Shown: positions 16,271 to 24,715 of the stretch, in pieces | Numbering within the stretch: the first letter of the stretch is position 1 | Layout: each line of letters begins with the position of its first letter | NCBI GenBank assembly: GCA_937951345.1 | Contig: CALFCF010000030.1 | Coordinates: 1 to 64,000, forward strand | Direction of reading: 5' to 3' | Origin: an uncultured Granulosicoccaceae bacterium | Lineage (GTDB): Bacteria > Pseudomonadota > Gammaproteobacteria > Granulosicoccales > Granulosicoccaceae | DNA length: 64,000 nucleotides | The notes under the pieces: model-generated | What the model was told of the DNA's origin: nothing | What the model saw: the letters and a program-made list of their open reading frames with translations, nothing else | The model's database searches: none | Position numbers and translations under genes: made by a program

Positions 16271-18094
16271 ATGAGCGAATTGTTAACCGTAGAGCTGCCC
16301 GACATGGGCGACATAGATAGCGTCGAAGTCATCGATGTACTGGTTAATGCGGGTGACCAGGTCGTCGAAGAGCAGTCGCTGTTGACGGTAGAGAGTGATA
16401 AAGCAAGCACGGATGTGCCCTCGCCTGCCAGTGGTTTGATAACCCGTGTACTGGTTGCCAAAGGTGACACAGTTTCTGTTGGCAGTCACTTGCTGGTGCT
16501 GGAGGTCTCGGAACGGGCGACAACAAACGCATCAGCCGCTGAGCCGACAATCACACCAGACGCCAATCGGGTATCCACAGCTAATCCGACAACCGAAACA
16601 ACAACTACCTCAACAGACAAAGACACCACACTGGTTGTTATAGGTGGCGGACCGGGCGGGTATACCGCCGCGTTTCGCGCTGCCGACCTCGGAATGGATG
16701 TCGTATTAGTTGAGCGCTATCCTGAATTGGGAGGCGTCTGTCTGAACGTCGGTTGCATTCCGTCAAAAGCCTTGTTGCACACCGCCGCCGTTATGGATGA
16801 GGTCGCTGATTTGCCTGCGCACGGAATTACCTACGGTAAGCCGGAAATTGACATCGATAAATTACGCAGTTTCAAGGAAGGAGTCATCAAACAACTCACC
16901 GGTGGGCTTGCCGGTCTTGCCAAACAGCGAAAGGTTACCGTTGTTCACGGTGTCGCGGAGTTCGACACACCCAATAGCATTCGGATCAAACCCCGGACAT
17001 CGAGTGACGATGCGAGTGACGATGCGAATGGCGGCCCACAGCAGCGTATTGGTTTCAAGCATGCGATTATCGCCTCCGGATCAGAGAGTATTCGTATTCC
17101 AGGCCTGCCTTACGATGATGCGCGCTTGATCGATTCAACCGGGGCGCTCGCTTTGCAGGACATTCCTGATCGCTTATTGGTTATCGGTGGCGGTATTATC
17201 GGCCTTGAAATGGGTTGCGTTTACGCAGCGCTTGGCAGTCAGGTCAGTGTTGTTGAACTATCGCCGGGGTTGATGCCCGGTGCTGATCGTGATCTGGTAA
17301 GACCGCTCGAGCGACGGCTGAAAAAAAAGTTTGCGAGCATAAAGTTAAACACCAAAGTTACCGGTATCGAAGCCACGGATGAGGAACTCGTTGCAACTTT
17401 CACGAGTGCCGACAACGAACCTGCCGGCACCGAATCCTTTGATCGCGTGCTGCTCGCCGTCGGCCGTTCACCCAACGGCAACAAGCTCAATGCCGAGGCC
17501 GCCGGTGTACAGGTTGATGAACGCGGGTTCATTCGTGTAGATCAACAAATGCGTACTAACGTACCGCACATCTTTGCTATTGGCGATGTTGTCGGACAAC
17601 CCATGCTGGCGCACAAAGCCACACACGAAGGAAAAACAGCTGCCGAGGTGATCGCCGGTCACAAGGTTTTCTTTGATCCGATGACTATCCCGTCAGTGGC
17701 TTACACTGATCCCGAAGTGGCATGGATGGGATTAACGGAAACAGATGCAAAAGCCCAAGGCATCACTTATGAAGCGGCAAGCTTCCCGTGGGCTGCCAGC
17801 GGTCGTGCACTTAGTATGGCGCGCAATGAAGGCGTAACCAAAGTTCTTTATGACCCTGAAACCAAGCGACTACTGGGCGCCGGAATGACCGGGTCACATG
17901 CCGGTGAATTGATTGCCGAAGCCGTGTTGGCGCTGGAGATGGGTGCTGATATTGAAGACATAGCGCTGAGTGTTCATCCGCATCCAACATTGTCCGAGAC
18001 GTTTAACTTTGCCTGTGAAGTTGCCGAAGGCACGGTGACTGACATTTACGCGCCTAAAACTGACTCAGTCAAAAAAGCGCGTAAGTCCTCCTGA
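16271..18094 (+). CDS. lpd: Dihydrolipoamide dehydrogenase (E3) with N-terminal lipoyl domain
   Basis: This FAD enzyme re-oxidises dihydrolipoamide and reduces NAD+. Residues 1-80 form a lipoyl domain with the modification lysine in VESDKASTDVPSP, a layout known from Neisseria and Alcaligenes pyruvate complexes. A Thr/Asn-rich linker leads into the flavoprotein: VVIGGGPGGYTAAFRAADLG, the redox disulfide in GGVCLNVGCIPSKALLH, a second Rossmann motif VIGGGIIGLEMG, FAIGDVVGQPMLAHKATHEG, and the C-terminal HPHPTLSE with the catalytic His. It follows aceF by 87 bp in the same direction. The carried lipoyl domain ties it to pyruvate dehydrogenase rather than to a general E3 pool. Confidence 0.97.
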   Translation: MSELLTVELPDMGDIDSVEVIDVLVNAGDQVVEEQSLLTVESDKASTDVPSPASGLITRVLVAKGDTVSVGSHLLVLEVSERATTNASAAEPTITPDANRVSTANPTTETTTTSTDKDTTLVVIGGGPGGYTAAFRAADLGMDVVLVERYPELGGVCLNVGCIPSKALLHTAAVMDEVADLPAHGITYGKPEIDIDKLRSFKEGVIKQLTGGLAGLAKQRKVTVVHGVAEFDTPNSIRIKPRTSSDDASDDANGGPQQRIGFKHAIIASGSESIRIPGLPYDDARLIDSTGALALQDIPDRLLVIGGGIIGLEMGCVYAALGSQVSVVELSPGLMPGADRDLVRPLERRLKKKFASIKLNTKVTGIEATDEELVATFTSADNEPAGTESFDRVLLAVGRSPNGNKLNAEAAGVQVDERGFIRVDQQMRTNVPHIFAIGDVVGQPMLAHKATHEGKTAAEVIAGHKVFFDPMTIPSVAYTDPEVAWMGLTETDAKAQGITYEAASFPWAASGRALSMARNEGVTKVLYDPETKRLLGAGMTGSHAGELIAEAVLALEMGADIEDIALSVHPHPTLSETFNFACEVAEGTVTDIYAPKTDSVKKARKSS

Positions 18095-18135
18095 TACCGG
18101 TTAACCTGATACTGATTTACCTGACACCGGTTTTA
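18091..18135. repeat. Three imperfect 15-nt tandem repeats after lpd
   Basis: Units 18091-18105, 18106-18120 and 18121-18135 start CTGATACC, CTGATACT and CTGACACC. The first unit contains the lpd stop codon. This is one of several such short arrays in the window. Confidence 0.75.
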
Positions 18136-18160
18136 GAATTAGTACCGATTTCGTGATCAT

Positions 18161-20242
18161 TCACGCGGTAGCCGGTCGACCGGATGCTGTTACCGTTATT
18201 GTGGATTCAAAAAAGACAGTTTCACCCTGATTGCTGGCAACAATATCCTGACGATCGACATCAGTTGTAATCGCCTGAGCACCGGCAGCTTCAGCCAGTT
18301 TTATTACCAGCGGATTAAGAATCGCTTCGGCTTCGCTTACCGCTACCTCCAGATCATCAAATTCAATCGGGCCACTTTCGGCATGCAGCTTGACGCGCCT
18401 ACCACCCACTGACGTGATGGTCAGACTGCGGCTTTGACTGATCGAGCCGGCAACCGCACCTATTGCATTTGCAACACCTGCCAATTCAGGTAACTCAACA
18501 CGGGTTCCAAGCAGTTCCGCCACACGAGCGTAATACCCGACAGCCGGTGCGCCGAGTCCTATTAACGGCTGCTTGAGTTTAGCCTGCAGTGTCAGATCAG
18601 AACTACCGCCCTCAAACACTTTACGAATAAAGTCACGTTGCTGGGCTGGCAGCGCGCTCGCCGACGGCCTGCGTGCCGCTGCCCTGGCCTTGTAGTTTGC
18701 GGTTGACTGGCGTTGTTCGCTGATCATTACTGTCTCGATAATCGCAAGCGCAGCATCGCGTGCGACCTGCTCATGCATGGCAGCTGCAAACGCTTCAACA
18801 CTGTCCCAGGCCGGTCCGAGATTCTGCTCGCTGTACCGCATCAAAAGTTGTGCTGCCAGATTTGCCGCTTCACGATCGGCTGCAAGGCTTGCGCTCAGAT
18901 CATCACCCAGCAATAGCAAAGCATCGGTTGGCGTGAATGCGGCAACACCCAGATGCCCCGCAGCGATCAAACGCTTCAATGCAAGTTCAAGTGTTTGATC
19001 TTCAAATAACGTTTGCAATGCAAACGGTTGCCGGCGAACACGTAGCCAGAGTTCTCGCTGTTGAGCGCTAAGCCCGTCCGGCTGTACCGGTTCAACACTG
19101 GTGTCACGATTGATAGCAGCCGGTAGAAATACGAAACGCGCATTGTGCGTATTGCCATACGGCAGTTCGAGCTGTTTATGCAATGCCGTTATCAATTGAG
19201 GTTGCGCATGAAGAAAACGCGACACAGGCAACACGCGTGATGGACCAACCACAAATTTCCTTTCCTGGCGATCAAATGCGATTTCACTGTCACCGCCGAG
19301 GCCGTAAGTATGAATCTTGATGGCCCGAACCATTGTCGTCCATCCACCAACGGTTGCACCATCCGGATCGAGTGCCGGCAACCCGTCTTCAAGCACCGCA
19401 ACATCGGTCGTGGTACCCCCCATATCACTGACCACCAGCTCAGACTGTTCACTCAGAAAATTGGCTCCAACCACACTGGCAGCCGGCCCTGACAATATGG
19501 TTTCAACCGGGCTTAACGCTGCAACAGAATCACTGACCAGCGATCCATCACCCTTTACCACCATCATCGGCGCATTGATGTCGAAGTCCTTCAACATGGC
19601 GCGGGTCGAATCGAGTAGTTGATGTATCAATGGTATGAGGCGCGCATTAAGCACCGCAGTCAATGCGCGCCGCGGCGCATCCAGACCTGAGCTCAGTTCG
19701 TACCCACAGGTCACCGGTTTTGCGGTTCGCTTGTGTAACCAGGCACGCACTGCAATTTCATGGGCCGGATTTCTCACACCGAACATGGCGGACACAGCGT
19801 AAGCATCGATGCCGTCCTGGTGCTGCTGAAGTGAACTGGCGAGCGCGTCGAAATCGGGCTCGGCAACAGGTTCCCCACCCGCTGTATGACCACCAGCAAT
19901 AAAAACCACGGGGTCACTGCCCATTACCTCCGATAATCGGGCGCGCTCCAATTGTCGTCTGCTGTATCCCACCAGAATCAAACAAACCCGACGACCATGC
20001 CCCTCAACCAGCGCATTAGTCGCCAGTGTGGTCGACAACGAAACCAGATTGATCTGGTGGTCATTGAGTGCAGCACCGAGCCCTGTAACCGCTCCTCTGA
20101 GACCGATACTCAAATCATGATGCGTGGTAGGCGATTTAGCATGTGCAGCGATATGGCCTGAAGCATTCAGCAGCACAGCGTCTGTAAACGTGCCGCCGGT
20201 GTCGAGACCGAGTTTGCACTGTTCGTTGGAAATTTTGTTCAA
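18161..20242 (-). CDS. Hydantoinase/oxoprolinase family protein (HyuA-like, ATP-dependent amidohydrolase)
   Basis: The 693-residue protein has the acetate/sugar-kinase-like ATPase fold of the HyuA and 5-oxoprolinase family. It shows the N-terminal phosphate motif GLDTGGTFTDAVLL, then SLSTTLATNALVEGHGRRV, RNPAHEIAVRAWL, and the second motif SDMGGTTTDVAVLEDG followed by HTYGLGGDSEI. Family members open cyclic amides such as hydantoins or oxoproline, or carboxylate ketones, usually with a partner B subunit. No hyuB-like gene is next to it, so the substrate is not assigned. It is convergent with lpd, with 66 bp between. The start is a TTG at 20242; the nearest conserved residue is 12 codons downstream, which leaves little room for another start. 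Confidence 0.87.
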   Translation of the reverse strand: MNKISNEQCKLGLDTGGTFTDAVLLNASGHIAAHAKSPTTHHDLSIGLRGAVTGLGAALNDHQINLVSLSTTLATNALVEGHGRRVCLILVGYSRRQLERARLSEVMGSDPVVFIAGGHTAGGEPVAEPDFDALASSLQQHQDGIDAYAVSAMFGVRNPAHEIAVRAWLHKRTAKPVTCGYELSSGLDAPRRALTAVLNARLIPLIHQLLDSTRAMLKDFDINAPMMVVKGDGSLVSDSVAALSPVETILSGPAASVVGANFLSEQSELVVSDMGGTTTDVAVLEDGLPALDPDGATVGGWTTMVRAIKIHTYGLGGDSEIAFDRQERKFVVGPSRVLPVSRFLHAQPQLITALHKQLELPYGNTHNARFVFLPAAINRDTSVEPVQPDGLSAQQRELWLRVRRQPFALQTLFEDQTLELALKRLIAAGHLGVAAFTPTDALLLLGDDLSASLAADREAANLAAQLLMRYSEQNLGPAWDSVEAFAAAMHEQVARDAALAIIETVMISEQRQSTANYKARAAARRPSASALPAQQRDFIRKVFEGGSSDLTLQAKLKQPLIGLGAPAVGYYARVAELLGTRVELPELAGVANAIGAVAGSISQSRSLTITSVGGRRVKLHAESGPIEFDDLEVAVSEAEAILNPLVIKLAEAAGAQAITTDVDRQDIVASNQGETVFFESTITVTASGRPATA

Positions 20243-20572
20243 AGCGGAAACCGGGCCTCGACGATAAAAAAGATTGATAGAGAGTCTAGCAACTGAAACT
20301 GCCTATCACATGCTCAGTAACCGGTGCGTTCAACTGTATCAACGACTTCCTGGATCAGAAATATAGCTCGCGAAGCCGATCACAAAAACACACGGAATTG
20401 CATCGCAATACCTGCGTATCGCCGATGACAGATGTACCGCTGCCAATAAAGACAGCAGCGGCAGAGGCCGCTACAGACGGTGTCCCGATGATGTGCATCA
20501 ATGGCTATGTGCGCTAACAAACAACTTGGATTCAACTTCTCTGAACGGGGCATTGCCGTGGCAGTGCTGGCC
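20243..20572. other. Intergenic region upstream of a pilY1 remnant
   Basis: About 330 bases between the HyuA-like start and the recognisable pilY1 remnant. No intact gene is visible. It may hold more diverged pilY1 sequence, but the translated frames show no alignment I can defend. The HyuA-like promoter should be near its left end. Confidence 0.35.
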
Positions 20573-20992
20573 ATCCATTTGCGGATGGTGGATGTCACGG
20601 GAGACGGTATGACCGATCAGATCTACTGCGGTGATTTGGGTGGACAAGTATAGCGCATGGATATCAAAAACAATTCGGATATTTCAGAGCTACCCGATAA
20701 CCCGATAACAGCAGGTGTTATTGCAGAGCTCGGTGGCAATGCGCCGCACAACAGCTTGCGATTCTTCTATCAACCGGATGATGCGTTGGTGGAGGATCAG
20801 GGAGAGAAAGTACTATCAAGCTGTACGACGCTCGATAATAAAGTGATATTCACCACTTACACACCTAAGCCTAATAACAACCTGTGCTCAGCAGCTATTG
20901 GCCAGGGATCTGTCTGTGTGGTTGATGTATTCACGTTAGAAGATACCCGAAAACGTTCGTTCTGGCAGGAACATGTTGATGAAAACAGTTAA
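20573..20992 (+). pseudogene. Decayed pilY1 3' remnant
   Basis: The translation aligns with the C-terminal third of the intact pilY1 at 24716-28966. The remnant reads LRMVDVTGDGMTDQIYCGDLGGQV where the intact protein has IRVIDMDHDGNADQMYVGDMGGQI. An in-frame TAG at 20651-20653 falls where the intact protein has Trp. After it come IAELGGN, LRFFYQPD, GEKVL, NKVIFTTYTP, AAIGQGSVCVVDVF and [12 protein letters not shown], each matching the intact gene in order but with the intervening stretches missing. An ATG at 20657 opens a 111-codon frame to the natural stop. The stop codon and internal deletions show it is not a functional PilY1. It lies just upstream of the pilE-like gene. Confidence 0.85.
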
Positions 20993-21011
20993 GAGAAACC
21001 GGAGCAAACAC

Positions 21012-21416
21012 ATGCTTACAATGCAGCATAAGAATTTACAGCAACGTGGCTTTACATTAATCGAAGTCATGATTGTTGTCGCGATCATCGGAATCGTATC
21101 AGCGATTGCCTACCCAAGTTACCAAAACTATGTAACGGAAACTCGGCGCGCTGACGGCCACCTGGCATTGATGAACGCGTCACAGGCTATGGAGCGTTGT
21201 AGGGCAACGGCATTCAGTTACGCCAACTGCCAGCTGCCGGCTAACTTGCAAACCTCAGACGACGGGCAATATGCGCTGGCAGTAACAACAACACGCAGTA
21301 CTTACACGTTGACAGCAACGGCGCAGGGCGCACAGACACACGATAGTAAGTGTCCAACAATCACACTGAACGATCAGGGGCAACAGGGACACAGTGGCAC
21401 CGGGCCCTGCTGGTAA
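21012..21416 (+). CDS. pilE: Type IV pilin-like protein (PilE family minor pilin)
   Basis: This 134-residue prepilin has a short basic leader ending in Gly followed by [22 protein letters not shown], the class III signal cut by prepilin peptidase PilD; Phe becomes residue 1 and Glu5 is present. The segment [27 protein letters not shown] is typical of the PilE group near PilY1 clusters. Cysteines near residue 78 and close to the C-terminus could form the D-region disulfide. I chose the ATG at 21012 because GGAG stands seven bases before it; an upstream start at 20973 would overlap the pilY1 remnant. It heads the cluster pilE-fimT-pilV-pilW-pilX-pilY1, and probably is a minor pilin of the pilus tip complex. 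Confidence 0.9.
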   Translation: MLTMQHKNLQQRGFTLIEVMIVVAIIGIVSAIAYPSYQNYVTETRRADGHLALMNASQAMERCRATAFSYANCQLPANLQTSDDGQYALAVTTTRSTYTLTATAQGAQTHDSKCPTITLNDQGQQGHSGTGPCW

Positions 21417-21501
21417 GGATCAATGAGATTTAATTCAAGCCCGATGCATATAAATTTGAGCTACTGCACAAGAACTCCGTTGTTTCGCCGCTAGGTCTCT
21501 A

Positions 21502-22116
21502 ATGAGCATTAAAAAGTCAAACGGATTCACACTGATAGAATTGATGGTGAGCCTGGCCGTCGTCCTGATCCTGGTGGGTCTGGGCGTACCGAGCTTCGTG
21601 TCCGCAATGAAAAACAGTCAGTTGAGTGCAGATTTCAGTGACCTGACCCGGTCACTCTATCTTGCACGCTCCGAAGCGGTAAAGCGAACAACTCGCGTTG
21701 TAGTGTGCGCCCGTGCGAATGACACAACCTGTGGCGCAGACTGGAATCAGGGGTGGATTGTTTTCGTGGATAACGACCAGGGTTCACCCGCCACGACCGG
21801 TGTTATTAACGGTACTGACGAAATTTTGCGATTTTTCCCGCCACTGGACACTAAACGTAAAGTCACTGCCGAGGGTTCGCCCTGGCAAACAGTAAGCTCG
21901 ACAAGTAATTCAGAAGTTCAGAGCTTTGTTCAATATCGCCCTGATGGCTCCAGTAGTTTAAGCGGCGGTACATTTGTGATGTGCGATGACCGTGGTGAAG
22001 CCCACGCTCGTTCCGTCAACATTATGTTAACCGGCGATATACGCAAGGGTAGAAAAAAAGGCAGTAATAAGCTGCAAGATGTAAACGGTGTCGATGTAGA
22101 TTGTGCCGACATATGA
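21502..22116 (+). CDS. fimT: GspH/FimT-family minor pseudopilin
   Basis: A 204-residue prepilin with leader MSIKKSNG and the hydrophobic helix FTLIELMVSLAVVLILVGLGVPSF. The region SDLTRSLYLARSEAVKRTTRVVVCA and the later GWIVFVDNDQG are characteristic of FimT/FimU and GspH proteins. These minor pilins prime pilus assembly and help place PilY1 at the tip. It lies 85 bp after pilE and its TGA stop overlaps the ATG of pilV (ATGA), which points to translational coupling. FimT and FimU cannot be told apart from sequence alone; the position before pilV is where fimU normally stands. Confidence 0.9.
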   Translation: MSIKKSNGFTLIELMVSLAVVLILVGLGVPSFVSAMKNSQLSADFSDLTRSLYLARSEAVKRTTRVVVCARANDTTCGADWNQGWIVFVDNDQGSPATTGVINGTDEILRFFPPLDTKRKVTAEGSPWQTVSSTSNSEVQSFVQYRPDGSSSLSGGTFVMCDDRGEAHARSVNIMLTGDIRKGRKKGSNKLQDVNGVDVDCADI

Positions 22117-22649
22117 AAATAATGAACACTAACAGCAACAGGCGAAAGCCTGGTATTCGACATCGACAGCGTGGTATCGGCCTCCTGGAGGTACTGATCA
22201 CCGTATTGCTACTGTCTATCGGTTTCCTGGCGGCTGCAAAAATGCAGGTGCAAGGAATGCGCTTTAGTCAGAGTGCCTATACGCAAGCGCAGGCCTATTT
22301 CATGATCGCCGAGATGATGGACCGTATGCGCAGCAACGCAGACGCGGTACGGGACGGTCACTATGATGATCTGGTCACGAGTTCAAGTATGACGAACCCC
22401 AATTGCGGTACAGCTTTTTGTACACCGCAAAGGCTCGCTGAACAGGATCTGTTCGACTGGAGCGCCATGTTGTTCCCGTTACGTGGTGATCAGAATTTTA
22501 TCCCCGTGCTCCCCAGCTCAGACACAGTCAATGCTGAAGCGAGTATAACCGCAGCCGGAAACGGTTACTACCAGCTACGCGCTGAATGGATTGAACGGAT
22601 TGGTGATCAGGATAAACCCCAGGAACTGATGCTGGAGTTTGCGTTATGA
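22113..22649 (+). CDS. pilV: Type IV pilus minor pilin PilV
   Basis: A 178-residue prepilin with a basic leader ending RQRG and then IGLLEVLITVLLLSIGFLAAAKMQVQGMR, the PilV pattern, followed by SAYTQAQAYFMIAEMMDRMRSN. The leader is longer than usual, about 24 residues. I set the start at the ATG at 22113, which overlaps the preceding stop as ATGA; an upstream in-frame TTG at 22101 is less likely. PilV belongs to the priming complex of minor pilins with PilW, PilX and FimU-type proteins. Its own TGA overlaps the pilW ATG in the same manner. Confidence 0.92.
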   Translation: MKIMNTNSNRRKPGIRHRQRGIGLLEVLITVLLLSIGFLAAAKMQVQGMRFSQSAYTQAQAYFMIAEMMDRMRSNADAVRDGHYDDLVTSSSMTNPNCGTAFCTPQRLAEQDLFDWSAMLFPLRGDQNFIPVLPSSDTVNAEASITAAGNGYYQLRAEWIERIGDQDKPQELMLEFAL

Positions 22650-23782
22650 GATACCAGCCGAGATATCAGTCGCAGACGCTCAAGCAAGTCGATCAAACCG
22701 GTTTCACAATAACCGAGTTGATGATCGCAATGACGCTTGGTGTAATTCTGTTAACCGGTATGATTAGCGCATTCGTGGGCTCAAAACGCAGCTCAGAATT
22801 AAACAGTGCGATATCGAATATGCAAGAGAGCGCTCGATTTGCTATGGAGGCGATGTCGCGCGACATACGCATAGCCGGATACCAGGGTTGTGTTGATGTT
22901 AATACATCCAGTGCAACACTTCGCGGCGACAACGTACCGACAAGCAATCTTGTAGAATCGGCTGTTACCGGCTCGATTGTCGTCTCCGCGAATACCTGGG
23001 TTCCTGCCCCACCGGTGAGTTTTCTGTATCCGCAAAACGGTGTTCAGGCGGTGCCGGGCACACATGCGCTGGCCTTACAGTTTGGTAGTGCGACGGTTTC
23101 AAGCTTAAACGGTCAGATGATAAACGAAGCGAGCGCAGTGCCATTGGCGGACAACAACGCCGGAATTCGCGATGGCGATCTGGCTATCATTTCCGATTGT
23201 GATGTCGCCGACTTATTTCGTGTAACTACGGCTCCTGAGGACGACGGACTCTTAACGCATCTTGCTGTCGACAACGATAATAACGGAAACCTGAGTAAGG
23301 CCTACGGCCACACAAGTTCAATTGATGATACGCAGGTAATGAAGTTCAATTCCAACGTCTATTTCGTTGGTACTACCGGCGAACTTAACGAAGCAGGCGA
23401 CCCGCTTCGGTCGCTTTATGTTCAGACTTTGCCTTATGCAGCCACCAACCCGCCAACCGAACTGGTAGAGGGGATTGAAAATTTACGCGTGCGCTTCGGG
23501 GTACGGCAGAATAACGGATCTCTGATCTACGTTGCACCAAATCAACCAGAGTACAATCCCGGCCGGATCGAGACTGTGCAGGTGGGTGTGCTTATGGCGT
23601 CATACGAACGTATTCGTACCGATGCAGATCAGCAAACGTATCTACTCGCCGGCCAGCCAATTGCTCCATCAAACAGCAATCAACCGGTGACAAATGGATT
23701 GACTCACAGTAGCAACACCCAATACCGGTTGGTTTTCAATACCACGATCAAGGTGAGGAATCGACGTGATCGGCAAATCTAG
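22646..23782 (+). CDS. pilW: Type IV pilus minor pilin PilW
   Basis: The 378-residue prepilin has the leader ending QTG and FTITELMIAMTLGVILLTGMISAF, followed by the conserved NMQESARFAMEAMSRDIRIAGYQGC that marks PilW. The C-terminal part contains VEGIENLRVRFGV, common to the family. It belongs to the minor-pilin complex that initiates the pilus and carries PilY1. The start overlaps the pilV stop (ATGA). The stop TAG at 23780-23782 lies inside the CTAG that borders an inserted inverted-repeat element, so the element sits immediately behind this gene. Confidence 0.93.
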   Translation: MRYQPRYQSQTLKQVDQTGFTITELMIAMTLGVILLTGMISAFVGSKRSSELNSAISNMQESARFAMEAMSRDIRIAGYQGCVDVNTSSATLRGDNVPTSNLVESAVTGSIVVSANTWVPAPPVSFLYPQNGVQAVPGTHALALQFGSATVSSLNGQMINEASAVPLADNNAGIRDGDLAIISDCDVADLFRVTTAPEDDGLLTHLAVDNDNNGNLSKAYGHTSSIDDTQVMKFNSNVYFVGTTGELNEAGDPLRSLYVQTLPYAATNPPTELVEGIENLRVRFGVRQNNGSLIYVAPNQPEYNPGRIETVQVGVLMASYERIRTDADQQTYLLAGQPIAPSNSNQPVTNGLTHSSNTQYRLVFNTTIKVRNRRDRQI

Positions 23783-24422
23783 GGAACCTCTGATTTATTG
23801 CCTGCGTTGCCAGGGCTTCGTTGAAATTCGGCTCAAAATGCTCATGTATTCGCATATACACTGCGCTTTTTCGCCAAATTTCGCCTTGCCCTGCCTGCCT
23901 CGCCTAATAAATCAGAGGTTCGCTAGAAATTTGATCGCGACTCACGGTTCACGCACTCTGGTAAACACCGATATGCGCTTCTGTTCTCGATCACAGCAAA
24001 ACGGTACCGCGCTACTCGTTGCGCTAGTCATGATTTTTATGATGACTGTGCTTGGCTTAACCGCTATGCGCGAATCATCACTTGAGAAACGCATGACGAC
24101 AAACTCTGTGCATAAGTCGACAGTGTTTCAAGCTGCGGAATCAGCAACAGAACTGACCATAAATAATCTCGATAATCTAAACGCTGCATTTTCTGCCGAT
24201 GGTGTAAAAACAACAGTCGATGTCCCGCAGCCAAGCAATATGGAAGTTATGCTTAACAGTACCATTCAATTTACAGGCAGCGGATTGCCGGTAGGGTTTT
24301 CGTCCGGCAGCGGTTTTCAGACTTTACGCTATCGTATCGAAGGCAGTGCTGATATTGAGAGCGTGCAATCATCATCACGTGTCAATCAGGGTATTACGCG
24401 CCTGGTACCGGCCCTGCAATAA
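23766..24422 (+). CDS. pilX: Type IV pilus assembly protein PilX, with MITE-derived N-terminal extension
   Basis: The PilX_N signature is clear: QNGTALLVALVMIFMMTVLGLTAMRESSLEKRMTTN, a hydrophobic helix without a classical Gly-Phe cleavage site, followed by the FQAAESATELTINNL segment. PilX joins the minor-pilin tip complex. The frame opens at GTG 23766, six bases after GAGGA and overlapping pilW by 17 nt, as the other genes of this operon overlap. That start would include 48 codons from the inserted palindromic element. An internal ATG at 23973, without an obvious ribosome site, would give a 149-residue protein of normal size. Which start is used now cannot be settled by reading; the core gene begins at 23973. 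Confidence 0.85.
   Translation: MIGKSREPLIYCLRCQGFVEIRLKMLMYSHIHCAFSPNFALPCLPRLINQRFARNLIATHGSRTLVNTDMRFCSRSQQNGTALLVALVMIFMMTVLGLTAMRESSLEKRMTTNSVHKSTVFQAAESATELTINNLDNLNAAFSADGVKTTVDVPQPSNMEVMLNSTIQFTGSGLPVGFSSGSGFQTLRYRIEGSADIESVQSSSRVNQGITRLVPALQ
23779..23926. mobile_element. 148-bp palindromic MITE-like element inserted at pilW/pilX junction
   Basis: The outer ends read CTAGGGAACCTCTGATTTATT (left, 23779-23799) and the reverse complement of CTAGCGAACCTCTGATTTATT (right, 23906-23926), differing at one position. The interior continues as an imperfect inverted repeat to a central part near 23840-23860. CTAG on both sides fits a 4-bp target duplication of the YTAR type used by IS5-family elements; the non-coding interior marks it as a MITE or large palindromic repeat. 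Element plus one CTAG is 144 bp, exactly 48 codons, and the pilX frame stays open through it. Confidence 0.8.
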
Positions 24423-24715
24423 TGGGTGCAAATCAACCCACAACAGATTTATGTAAACACATCAAGCCACCCGGTTAAGCAACACCTTGGTAGTCAAATT
24501 TTTCAACACCTCAAGCCAGGTTCAGATAGCAAACCAAATACTGCAAAATAGCCTTGCGACGTGCTGCACACTCTTAACGCTAAGGTAGTGCATCAGTAAA
24601 GAGTTGGCAGTGAACATAGTGCCAAATCGTCCACATTGCACAAAATTTCATTTCATTCGAATATTAACAGAGCCGATAACCACATCAGTCCCTTTGTAAC
24701 TGATGTAGAGCGCCT

